Assembly: GCA_020354555.1 (NCBI GenBank)
Contig: CP070648.1
Coordinates: 47,733-111,732 of the forward strand
Direction: 5' to 3'
DNA length: 64,000 nucleotides
DNA from: Armatimonadota bacterium
GTDB taxonomy: Bacteria; Armatimonadota; Hebobacteria; GCA-020354555; CP070648
The notes beneath the pieces are model-generated. The model ran no database searches and was not told where the DNA came from. It saw nothing but the letters and a program-made list of their open reading frames with translations. This document shows, one piece after another, positions 35,595-45,979 of the stretch (its first letter is position 1; each line of letters begins with the position of its first letter). The translations under genes were made by a program, and so were the position numbers.

Positions 35595-36539
35595 ATGGAC
35601 AGGCGACAATTCATCAGGACGATTGGCACGGCGATACTCGGCGGGGCGGCGGGGGCGACATGGGCGGAGGATCTGGTCGAGAGGAGCACAACCGGAATGA
35701 GGACGCGAAATCTGGGGCGCACGGGGCACAGGAGTTCGCTCGTTACATTCGCGGGATATGCCGTCCACGGTGTGAGCCAGGCCGAAGCGAACCGGGCGGT
35801 CGCCGAGGCGATTGACGCGGGCGTGAATCACTTCGATGTCGCGCCGAGCTATGGCGATGCGGAGAAGCACCTCGGGCCCGCGCTGGAGGGGAAAAGAGAT
35901 CGCGTGTTCCTCGGCTGCAAGACGCTGGAGCGACAGAAAGCTGGCGCGGCGAAGGAGTTGCGGGCGTCACTGAAGACGCTGCGCACGGATCACTTTGACC
36001 TCTACCAGGTGCACGGGCTGGACAAGCCGGAGGACCTGGATACCGTGCTCGGGCCGGGCGGGGCGATGGAAGCGTTCCTCGAGGCGCGTGACGCGGGACT
36101 GATCCGGTTCATCGGCATCACGGGCCACAGGCCCGCGGTGCATCTGGACGCGGTGAGGCGCTTCCCGTTCGACACGGTCATGGTGCCGGTCAATTTCGTG
36201 CTGGAGCATCACCATCAGTTCACGGTGGAACTGCTGGCGGAACTGGCGCGGCGCCGCATTGGCGTGATTGCGATCAAGGCGCTGGCGGCGCGGCCGTGGG
36301 CCAAGGACGAGCAGCGAGAGTACCCGGGGTGCTGGTATCGGCCGATCGACGATGACCGCGAGGTCGAGCTGGCGCTGCGGTTCACGTTGTCGCAGCAGGT
36401 GGCGACGGCGGTTCCCCCGGCCGACGTACGGCTGGTGCGGAAAGCAATCGCAGCCGGCAAGCGGTACCGACGCCTGGATCAGGCCGGCGAGGCAAAGCTG
36501 GCTGCCCTGGCGGAGGAACTGAAGCCGATATTCGGGTAG
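35595..36539 (+). CDS. Aldo/keto reductase with Tat signal
   Basis: 314 residues. The N-terminus MDRRQFIRTIGTAILGGAAG is a twin-arginine export signal, so the folded, cofactor-loaded protein is sent across the membrane. The barrel follows with the catalytic tetrad: Asp in HFDVAPSYG with its Tyr, Lys in VFLGCKT, His in LYQVHGL. Late motifs MVPVNFVLEHH and GVIAIKALAARPW match the Fe-S-lacking periplasmic AKR group. The substrate is unknown. ATG at 35595 with GAGGC close upstream. Confidence 0.9.
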   Translation: MDRRQFIRTIGTAILGGAAGATWAEDLVERSTTGMRTRNLGRTGHRSSLVTFAGYAVHGVSQAEANRAVAEAIDAGVNHFDVAPSYGDAEKHLGPALEGKRDRVFLGCKTLERQKAGAAKELRASLKTLRTDHFDLYQVHGLDKPEDLDTVLGPGGAMEAFLEARDAGLIRFIGITGHRPAVHLDAVRRFPFDTVMVPVNFVLEHHHQFTVELLAELARRRIGVIAIKALAARPWAKDEQREYPGCWYRPIDDDREVELALRFTLSQQVATAVPPADVRLVRKAIAAGKRYRRLDQAGEAKLAALAEELKPIFG

Positions 36540-36613
36540 AGACACACGAGTCGCGAGAAAGCTTGCCGATGACGGACGCAAACGACGCTCGTTGCCGGAG
36601 CGGAGTCTAGTGG

Positions 36614-37081
36614 TTACCGAGAGGTGTCCGGCGGGAAACCGGGCTCATAGACGCGGACGCGGCCCTCTCGGGATACTTCGAGCAGCACCGCGTGGTATCG
36701 CGAGACCTCGATCGATGTCCAGTTCCTCTGTGAAGCGCCCGGCGGCGTGAATCGGATTTCTGTGTCCCTACCGAAGTAGTCACGGAGGGTCCGCAGAATT
36801 CGCGAAGCGCGCGGGCGCTCCTTGGCGAGTTCGTCTATGCTTGCCTCCGACGATTCGTGCGCGAGAGAGTAGTCGCGGGCCTCAGCCGCGAGATCGACCA
36901 ACTGGTGCACTATTCGCGCGCGATTGAGAATCCGCTCGTGCTCGGCTTTGTGAGTGCGCCAGTACCACCATTCATCCACCATGCTGGAGCCAAGAACCAG
37001 AGCTGCCAATGCGCCTATCACCGCGAGAGTGATCAGGGCGGTGCGACTCAGTGAGCCAGCCCGAGCATCGATAGGAGCCAT
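36614..37081 (-). CDS. Single-pass membrane protein, unknown
   Basis: 155 residues with one N-terminal transmembrane helix (TALITLAVIGALAALVLGSSM) and a charged extracytoplasmic domain (WWYWRTHKAEHERILNRAR, RDTEIRFTPPGASQRNWTSI, AVLLEVSREGRVRVYEPGF). ATG at 37081 with a distant GAGG; a GTG ten codons upstream is possible. No family recognised. It lies 93 bp downstream of another small membrane protein gene. Confidence 0.65.
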   Translation of the reverse strand: MAPIDARAGSLSRTALITLAVIGALAALVLGSSMVDEWWYWRTHKAEHERILNRARIVHQLVDLAAEARDYSLAHESSEASIDELAKERPRASRILRTLRDYFGRDTEIRFTPPGASQRNWTSIEVSRYHAVLLEVSREGRVRVYEPGFPPDTSR

Positions 37082-37174
37082 CAGTGTTCGGTACCTCACG
37101 CCCAAGTCCACACGAGCAGTCGCTGGGGTGACATGCCAGCGTCAGTGGCAAAGGGCGTTTCGGGTTGATGCGTA

Positions 37175-37504
37175 TCACGCTGGGCCGAACGCCCAGCGCA
37201 GGAGCCGGATCGCCAGGACGGCGAGCAACGCCAACCCGGCCAGATACGAGACGAACGTGAGCGCGACGGTTGCGATGAGGAGCCACCGCGGTAGGTCCAC
37301 AGCAACTGCGCCGTAGCCCACCGTTGATGCCGTCACGGCGACGGCCGCGAAGGCAGCCGCCGGCTTACCCGTCGTGAGCGCCGCGAGCACTCCCAGTCCT
37401 GCGAGGGCGGCGACTATCCCCGCGAGCAGTGACAGAAGCGTTCTCGTTGCCCTGATCAGCGCGCAGTCTTGTCGCGCCGGCTGTGAACTCCCCTCATTCT
37501 TCAT
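37175..37504 (-). CDS. Small polytopic membrane protein, unknown
   Basis: 109 residues with three hydrophobic segments (LLSLLAGIVAALAGLGVLAAL, AAAFAAVAVTASTVGYGAVAV, WLLIATVALTFVSYLAGLAL). ATG at 37504 with AAGGGGG seven bases upstream. No family recognised. Likely cotranscribed with the gene at 36614-37081. Confidence 0.65.
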   Translation of the reverse strand: MKNEGSSQPARQDCALIRATRTLLSLLAGIVAALAGLGVLAALTTGKPAAAFAAVAVTASTVGYGAVAVDLPRWLLIATVALTFVSYLAGLALLAVLAIRLLRWAFGPA

Positions 37505-37765
37505 GAGACGCCCCCTTGAGCACTTCGCGTGCATGCCGTGCATGGGTCTATTCGCGGTGCCGTTGACCGAGCACATTCTAAGGCGCACGCGGTGGGCTGT
37601 CAATTGAGGAGAGGGCAGTGTGACTTGGGAAAGCGGGCATGTGGCGCTACCTGTGCGGGCGCGGTTTCTCCTGAAGTCGCGGGAATTCGCGCGGTCGGGA
37701 CTTGTCCGCCGGAGGCGGAGACCGCGCGACTAGGGAACGGCGGGCATCGGCCCGCCCGCCCTACT

Positions 37766-37800
37766 GCGGGCGGGCGGCCGCTGAGGGCCGCCCCTACGGG
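37766..37800. repeat. Dispersed palindromic repeat, family A2 (copy 1)
   Basis: GCGGGCGGCCGCTGAGGGCC... ending GCCCCTACGGG, able to form a GGGCGGCC/GGCCGCCC hairpin. The reverse complement of about 25561-25585 is nearly identical. Confidence 0.65.
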
Positions 37801-37843
37801 ATGGCTTGCGTCTGCCCCAAGGGTTGTGGGGATTGTGAAACAT

Positions 37844-37873
37844 GCGGGCGGCCACGAGGGCCGCCCCTATGGG
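37844..37873. repeat. Dispersed palindromic repeat, family A2 (copy 2)
   Basis: GCGGGCGGCCACGAGGGCCG... ending CCCCTATGGG, 44 bp after copy 1 in the same orientation. Confidence 0.65.
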
Positions 37874-38055
37874 AGCCAATCATTGGCCATCCATATCATC
37901 TGCGGATGAATCCGTCTTCGCGCGGCCGATCCGGGCGGGCGATCCATGAGCGCCCGCAATTGCACACGCGGGGGAGGCTGGGCCACATGCGCCCCGGTTG
38001 GCCGGGGCGCGCCCAGAGGGTTCGCGGCCTCTGGTGAGGCCGCGCCCGAGGTTTC

Positions 38056-38079
38056 GCAACCGAGGACGGTTGCGCCACC
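38056..38079. repeat. Dispersed repeat, family D (copy 3)
   Basis: GCAACCGAGGACGGTTGCGC followed by CACC; same architecture as 18851 and 30447. Confidence 0.5.
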
Positions 38080-38131
38080 AGGAGGCGGCGCGCCCGAGGA
38101 GCGGCGGGCTTGGTATGGTGCGCACCCCCGG

Positions 38132-38200
38132 CGAGATTCTTCGCTTCGCCCCGACCAGTCGAGGCTGCGCTCAGAATGACATCTTGCGATGGCGGCATGC
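38132..38200. repeat. Dispersed repeat, family B (copy 2), overlapping a gene end
   Basis: Begins GAGATTCTTCGCTTCGCC and contains the 18-mer TCAGAATGACATCTTGCG (38171-38188). Read on the minus strand, the first three of those bases are the TGA stop of the beta-helix gene. Confidence 0.65.
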
Positions 38201-40270
38201 GCAAACAAGACCCATCGCGGTCAGGGGCGGGGATGCGGGAGGGCGGCGCGGGCCGACCCGGGACAGATCGATCGGCTCGAATCCGAGCGACCAGGCCGGA
38301 GAGTCGGGCGCCAGCGTGAAGTCGTCCGCTGCGGGGTCGGCCAACTTCGGATCGGCGACCAGGCTGTGCTCGTCCATGCCGCGCTTGCGCCATTCCTCCA
38401 GCGAAGCGCCCGCGAAAGTGATCGATCGTCCGCCGGCGTCGAAGTACAGGTTGCGGTCGAAGGCGAAGTTGCCGTTGCCCCAGGACCCGTGCAGCAGAGG
38501 GCCTTCCGCGTAATACACGATGTTGCGCTCGAAGGTGAAGGAACGATGGTCTTCCTCGCGCGTGCGCTGAAGCTGGCCGTCCTGGGCGAGAGCGAAGATG
38601 TTATTGCGGATGACGTTGTCGCGCCCGTAATGCTGATGGAAGCCGCCGGTCTTGGTGCGATAGACGACGTTGTTCTCGACCAGAATCCCCGTTGAGCCCT
38701 CGTCGAGGTAGATGCCCCAGCCGCCATAGGTGGCGGACCAGGAATCGTGGATCAGGTTATGCCGCAGCACCGTGCCGGGTGAGATGCCGAGGGTGTAGAT
38801 GCCGCCGAGGTCGCTGAGCAATCCGCGCCCAACGTGATGAATGTGGTTGTACTCGATTCGGTTATTGACGGCGTCGCTCGGCCCATAGCCCCAGGTCCAG
38901 CCGACGGAGACGCCGGTGTAATAGAGATCGTGGATGTGGTTGTGGACGACCTGGTTATGCCCGCTGTTGCCGATCCAGACGCCGACGGCGCTGTGAAAGA
39001 TGCGCCCGCCGTCGGCGATCTCGTTGTCGGCGACGACGGTGCGGGTGGTGCCGTGCCCGACCTTGACGCCGCCGGCGCCGAGGTCGAACATGGCGCAGCG
39101 GGTTATCGCATTGCGCTCGGAGCCGCCGGCGAGCTCGACCGCGTAGGTGCCGAGGTGCGCCACCGTGCAATCACGCACGGCGCATCGGCGGGCGCCGTGC
39201 AGATAGACCGCTCCGGGGACGTTCACTGCCGCCTGGCTTGCGCCGGCGCTCTCCGGCGGTAGGGTCCACTCGGTGTGCATGAAGGCGAGGCCCTGCAGGC
39301 GGACGTGCTCGACCCACTGGCCGATTTCCGGATCGCCCTCGAAGCGGATCAACTGCGTCAGGCGCGGCGCGACGATGGAAGTCCGTTGCGGGCGTTCGCC
39401 GGGCATCGGAATGTAGTAGAGCGTGCCGCTCGCGCGCTCGAGGTACCATTGGCCGGGCGTATCGAGCGCCTCGAAGACGTTCTCGACATAGTACGGCGCG
39501 CCGTCCGGCCCGAAGCCCTCGGTCAGGCGAAACACGCTGGGGCGAGCAAACGTGACGGTGCGGGAACCCTCGTCCACACTCGCGATGGGAAGATGCGAGT
39601 CCACCCAGAGATGCAGCGCCACCACCTCGACGTCGCCGAGGTCCCGCCACTGTCCAAGGTTCTGCTCGGCGAACAAGGCCTGGGTGTGGCCCTTGTTCCA
39701 CGGCGCGTCGGGCGCGACGCCCACGAGGCCGGCGAAGCGATACAGGCCATGCTTTGGCAGGCGAGTTCGCGGGCGGCGCTGGTCGTTGACGAAGAGCTGC
39801 CGGAAATACCACTCGCCGCCGGCCACCTGCGGCAAGTGGGCAGCCCAGGCCTGTCGGCCGTTGACCTCGGTCGGCCGCCAGTCCGTGAGGGCCGCGCCGC
39901 CGCTGAGCACCGGAGTCTCGGAGCCGTAAGCGGCATAGGTAACGGGACACTCTCTCGTGCCTGAGTCCTCCGGGGTCATCACAAGCGGTTCGGCCAGGAA
40001 GTAACAGCCGCCGCGGATCCAGACGCGAACCGGCTGCTTCAGCCCTCCGTCGCGGCGCTTCAGTTCCCGGATGGCGTCCCGGGCGCGAGCGATCGTGGCG
40101 AAAGGGCCGTCTTCGCCGCGCTCGTCCGCGTCGGGCAGCGTGCCCGACCACGCGTCATTGCCGTGGGGTGCGACGTAGAGAACGACGGGCGAACGAGCGT
40201 CATTCGAAGCGCGTGCGGCGTTCGTAGGCATGGCAATCAATACTCCAATCACAGCGGTCCGTAGTATCAC
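38171..40270 (-). CDS. Secreted right-handed parallel beta-helix protein
   Basis: 699 residues. A signal peptide is present ([20 protein letters not shown]), then [20 protein letters not shown] and [15 protein letters not shown], the usual opening of pectate-lyase-like beta-helix proteins. Repeated Asn-rich rungs follow at about 380-600 ([53 protein letters not shown]). Such proteins bind or cleave polysaccharides at the cell surface. The GTG at 40270 has no good ribosome site. The last eight residues (CRHRKMSF) and the stop codon are encoded by a dispersed repeat. Confidence 0.88.
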   Translation of the reverse strand: MILRTAVIGVLIAMPTNAARASNDARSPVVLYVAPHGNDAWSGTLPDADERGEDGPFATIARARDAIRELKRRDGGLKQPVRVWIRGGCYFLAEPLVMTPEDSGTRECPVTYAAYGSETPVLSGGAALTDWRPTEVNGRQAWAAHLPQVAGGEWYFRQLFVNDQRRPRTRLPKHGLYRFAGLVGVAPDAPWNKGHTQALFAEQNLGQWRDLGDVEVVALHLWVDSHLPIASVDEGSRTVTFARPSVFRLTEGFGPDGAPYYVENVFEALDTPGQWYLERASGTLYYIPMPGERPQRTSIVAPRLTQLIRFEGDPEIGQWVEHVRLQGLAFMHTEWTLPPESAGASQAAVNVPGAVYLHGARRCAVRDCTVAHLGTYAVELAGGSERNAITRCAMFDLGAGGVKVGHGTTRTVVADNEIADGGRIFHSAVGVWIGNSGHNQVVHNHIHDLYYTGVSVGWTWGYGPSDAVNNRIEYNHIHHVGRGLLSDLGGIYTLGISPGTVLRHNLIHDSWSATYGGWGIYLDEGSTGILVENNVVYRTKTGGFHQHYGRDNVIRNNIFALAQDGQLQRTREEDHRSFTFERNIVYYAEGPLLHGSWGNGNFAFDRNLYFDAGGRSITFAGASLEEWRKRGMDEHSLVADPKLADPAADDFTLAPDSPAWSLGFEPIDLSRVGPRRPPASPPLTAMGLVCACRHRKMSF

Positions 40271-40367
40271 TGGTCGCAGTCACCGTTACGGCGTATTCAG
40301 CTATAGCGCGCGCCGGAGGCTCGAGCGCGCTCCGCGCGACGCGTGGACTCGTCGCGAGCAATCGGCG

Positions 40368-41480
40368 CTAGACGCACACCCAGCCGTGGCGCGGCATGTA
40401 GTGCTTGCCCGCGACGCACGGCTCGCCCTGCCACTCCAGCGAGAGGCGCAGCGCTTCGCGCATTTCGTCCGGCACGTGTGCGAGATAGACTTGCGGGATG
40501 CCGGTGCGGTTCGAGGTGTAGATGACGAACCTGCCGTCCGGGCTGATCGCCGGCTCGGGGTGACCGCCCCACGAGTCGCCGTCGGCCGCGCCGGCGTCAC
40601 ACAGGAAACTGAAGCTGCGCGTCGGCACGTGGACGAGCATCAGGCCTTCGTCGGGCCAGTTGGTGTCGGCGACGATCCATTCGCCGTCGAGAGAAGCTCC
40701 GGAATGCCAGAAGTAGGGCCCGGCGACAATCGGCTCGGGCCGCGGGTCGCCCTCGGCGATGGACATGATGGCGCGGCCCGGCGGCAGCAGGCATCCCTGC
40801 ATGCGCCCGGTCTTGCCCAGCCAGGCGCAATGGGCGAAGCGCTGCATGGGGAACTCGCGCGGCTCGCCGCCGTCGGCGTTGATGACCCACAGGCGATGCT
40901 TGCCTTTGATGGTGCCGCCGAAGCTTACGACGTCGTGACCGGGATCGCACGACACGTGATTGAGGCGCGGGGCGGCGCACAGCAGTTCCGCGCCGGAGCC
41001 GTCAACGGCGAGGCGGAACAAGCCGGTCTCCTCACCCACCCGCATGGTGCAGAAGAGATATCGCCCGTCGCCGGTCTGGCCGGCGCACCCGACTCCGCCG
41101 GGCTGCGCGCCTTCGGCCTCGACGTGGAGCACTTCGTCGAGCGCGAAGGAGTCCATGGCGACGCGCTTAAGCGTCGTGCCGTGCATGTAGTACACGTGGC
41201 GTCCGTCGCGGGAGAGGGCGATGCCGTAGATGCCGTCGTCGTCGGTGAGCTGGGTCATGTTCGTGCCGTCAACGTCCACGCGGTAGATGTCCGCGGGCGC
41301 GCCCGGCCGCAGCTCGCGCTGCCGCGAGATGATGACCGTCCCGCAGTCCGGCGTGAAGTGATTGTGCTCGAAGTACATGTTCCAGGATCCCCTGGGGTAC
41401 GAGGTGAGCTGCACGACGGTCACGCCGCCGCGCGGGTCGGTGCGGAACACGCGCTCCGAGTTGCAGGTCTGTCCGCGCAA
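40368..41480 (-). CDS. Oligogalacturonate lyase-like (PL22) beta-propeller protein
   Basis: 370 residues. TolB/WD40-like blades: NHFTPDCGTVIISRQ, DGTNMTQLTDDDGIYGIALSRDG, GGHPEPAISPDGRFVIYTSNRTG. His residues at HNHFTPD, HSGASLDG and GGHPEP sit where PL22 enzymes place Mn2+ ligands. PL22 enzymes degrade unsaturated digalacturonate to 5-keto-4-deoxyuronate in the cytoplasm; no signal peptide here. The start is a TTG at 41480, supported by a strong AGGAGG five bases upstream. Its neighbours (a beta-helix protein and other secreted proteins) fit pectin use. Confidence 0.85.
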   Translation of the reverse strand: MRGQTCNSERVFRTDPRGGVTVVQLTSYPRGSWNMYFEHNHFTPDCGTVIISRQRELRPGAPADIYRVDVDGTNMTQLTDDDGIYGIALSRDGRHVYYMHGTTLKRVAMDSFALDEVLHVEAEGAQPGGVGCAGQTGDGRYLFCTMRVGEETGLFRLAVDGSGAELLCAAPRLNHVSCDPGHDVVSFGGTIKGKHRLWVINADGGEPREFPMQRFAHCAWLGKTGRMQGCLLPPGRAIMSIAEGDPRPEPIVAGPYFWHSGASLDGEWIVADTNWPDEGLMLVHVPTRSFSFLCDAGAADGDSWGGHPEPAISPDGRFVIYTSNRTGIPQVYLAHVPDEMREALRLSLEWQGEPCVAGKHYMPRHGWVCV

Positions 41481-41604
41481 AGCAACCTCCTATCCATTGA
41501 GTCCCGGCTGCCAGAGAAGCAGCCGGGACTGTTGTCGAGCCGGGTGTTCGTGAGCAAGATCCTGCGGCCCGCGCGCCCTCCGGCAACACCTGAACCCCAT
41601 TCGT

Positions 41605-43380
41605 TCACCGTTCGGCGAGCCAGTCGAGGATCGCAAGGAAGACTCGGCGTTCGGCGCCCTCCAAGTCTTTGGAGTAGCCGTAGTAGGAGCCGGAGAAGGC
41701 GACTCTTCCCTTGCCGTGCGTACCGACGACGTAGACCGGATCGCCGAATGTGTTGCGGATGACGACGGCGCCTCGTGGACCGGGCTTGAAGATCATGTGG
41801 TCGAGGAACTCCGGCGTAAACGTGACGCCGGTGGCGAGGCCGCCGAGGGCGTCGTGCGCCGCGACGATCTCCAGGTCGGTCTCGACGACGTGGCGCTCGG
41901 CCTCGACGTTGTTCGTCGGCTTGTCGCGCGCCGCGATCTCGGACACGGGACTGGCCATGAACCAGGCGGTATCGTGAACCAGGAACAGCCCGCCGCCTTG
42001 TTCGACGTAATCGCGCAGCGCCTGCACGAAGCGATGCTCCGGCGGCAGCGCCACGTTGAAGTTCTGCAGCACGATGACATCGAGTTGACGAAGATACTCG
42101 AGTGCCATGCCGCGCAGTTCGTGCACTTCGAACTTGCCGGCCTGCTCGACGAGGTCATGCATGCGCGGCTTCATGCCGTAGAGGGCGAGCTGGAGCTTGT
42201 CCGTGTTGCGGTCGAGTTCGGTGACGCCGAAGGTATCGGGGGTCTCGCGCTCCTCGTGCTGCAGGTCATAGCGCCCGGCGGCGATCTCGCGATTGGCGCG
42301 GGTGAACCACTCCCAATAGGCAGCGTGATCGGGCTTGTCGTACCTCGGGCCTTCGTAGAACACCCAGTAGCCGTCGGAGACGTCGGAGATCATCACCGCG
42401 TTCTTGCCAGAGAACTCGGGGTCGGCGCCGGCGACGACAGGATCGATGCCGCCCATATAGAGCAACGGGATATCGCGCTGCTCGACGAACCGGATGCCGG
42501 CCTGCAATTCCTCACGATTCGCCGCGAGAGAGTCCTCGTGAGGCACGAGGGCCGAGGGCCGGCCGTACGTGCAGGCGTCGGCGAGGATGAGGGGCGCCTG
42601 CACGGTGGCCCATTCCGGGTAGATCGCCTCCGTGATGAAGAGCGTCCCAGGAGCAGGATAGACGATGAACTGGAACCGCGGATTGACGGCGTCCACCTGT
42701 TCGCGCAGGGCACGGCACCGCGCCCGCCAGGACTGGATCTGGAAGTCGCGGAACGCATCGTGCAGGCCCTGTTCCGTGAGCCAGGGATACCGTTCCGCGG
42801 GGGCGAGGTCGGGTAACTCGATGCCATTGGCGTCGGCGAACTCGCGGAAGATCTTGTCGTCGTACGAGAGGTCGTAGCAGTTGCCCCGCTTACCCGCCGC
42901 GTAGTTCTCGTAGTCCAGGAAGACGCCGACGACGGACGGCACTTCGACGCTCACCTTGGCGTGCCCGACGATCTTCTCGGTCATCCACTCCCACAGCTCG
43001 TCCGCATTGGGGCTGTAGAGATCCTGTTCGTCGCCAGTGGCCCAAACGAGCTTGGTGCCGGTCTTGGCGGCGAGCGTTCCGCGCATCCACGCCATGTAGT
43101 AGATGTCGTGCTTCTGCGCCCACTCGGCGACGCGGCGGACCCGGGTCATGTCCTCGCCGCCGATGCGCGGGCAGACGACGTTGAAGCCGGCGTCGGCGAT
43201 TTCGCGGACATGGTCCTCGGTCATGACCCATCCGTTGGCGGCCATGAGAACCTTGTCCACCAGCACGCGGAGCTTGTCCGAGCGGCCGAGATCCTCGCGC
43301 GCCGCAGCGGAGACCAGCCCGGTCAAGAGGCTGCCTGCCACCGCCAAAGCGGCCAGCAGACACATGACGCGAACGCTCAT
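41605..43380 (-). CDS. Secreted TIM-barrel / ThuA-like two-domain protein
   Basis: 591 residues. Signal peptide MSVRVMCLLAALAVAGSLL...VSAAA. The N-terminal part (about 30-370) looks like a TIM-barrel glycosidase relative (HVREIADAGFNVVCPRIGGED, HDIYYMAWMRGT, VVGVFLDYENYAAG). The C-terminal 200 residues resemble a ThuA/GATase1-like fold (VIVLQNFNVALPPEHRFVQA, DYVEQGGGLFLVHDTAWFM, GKGRVAFSGSYYGYS). Not assigned to a known enzyme. ATG at 43380 with AAGGAGG upstream. Divergent from gyrB. Confidence 0.8.
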   Translation of the reverse strand: MSVRVMCLLAALAVAGSLLTGLVSAAAREDLGRSDKLRVLVDKVLMAANGWVMTEDHVREIADAGFNVVCPRIGGEDMTRVRRVAEWAQKHDIYYMAWMRGTLAAKTGTKLVWATGDEQDLYSPNADELWEWMTEKIVGHAKVSVEVPSVVGVFLDYENYAAGKRGNCYDLSYDDKIFREFADANGIELPDLAPAERYPWLTEQGLHDAFRDFQIQSWRARCRALREQVDAVNPRFQFIVYPAPGTLFITEAIYPEWATVQAPLILADACTYGRPSALVPHEDSLAANREELQAGIRFVEQRDIPLLYMGGIDPVVAGADPEFSGKNAVMISDVSDGYWVFYEGPRYDKPDHAAYWEWFTRANREIAAGRYDLQHEERETPDTFGVTELDRNTDKLQLALYGMKPRMHDLVEQAGKFEVHELRGMALEYLRQLDVIVLQNFNVALPPEHRFVQALRDYVEQGGGLFLVHDTAWFMASPVSEIAARDKPTNNVEAERHVVETDLEIVAAHDALGGLATGVTFTPEFLDHMIFKPGPRGAVVIRNTFGDPVYVVGTHGKGRVAFSGSYYGYSKDLEGAERRVFLAILDWLAER

Positions 43381-43647
43381 CAATTCCGCCCTCCTTCGCA
43401 GATGCCGAGGGGCCGCCCCGGCGCCGACATGGTCGGATTCGCGGTGGCGACGGCTGCCTGGATGAGTCTTCGCCGAGCCGACGGCGGCTCCCTGCGGGGG
43501 CCGAACGCCAGTGCCGGAATGGCCTGTGAGCGGGGTGTCTGTCGGGGTCAAGGCGCCCTTGTGGGTGCTTCGGCGGCGGCGCGCCAAGGGGTCGGAAAGC
43601 AGGCCGGTCGAGGGCGCTTTTCGGTGCGGTTTCCGCAGCGCTGAGCC

Positions 43648-45811
<2,164 letters not shown>

Positions 45812-45979
45812 GCGGCGATGAGGCTGCCGCGCCATGGTGAGGTCCCACCCGTATGCGGCGTTCCCGGTTACCGCGACGGGGACGCGGCGGCGCGAACGGT
45901 CGAAGCTCCTGCGATTCCTTCGTCTCGAAGCGTCCTGGTCGAACGCACCAACCCTTAAGCACCAATCGGAGCACGAATC

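Larger units (their letters stand above)
37505..38170. other. Longest non-coding gap: repeat-rich
   Basis: 666 bp holding two copies of repeat A2, one of D, one of B and other palindromes such as GGCCGCGCCC. No credible gene. The right end runs into the 3' end of the beta-helix gene. Confidence 0.5.
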
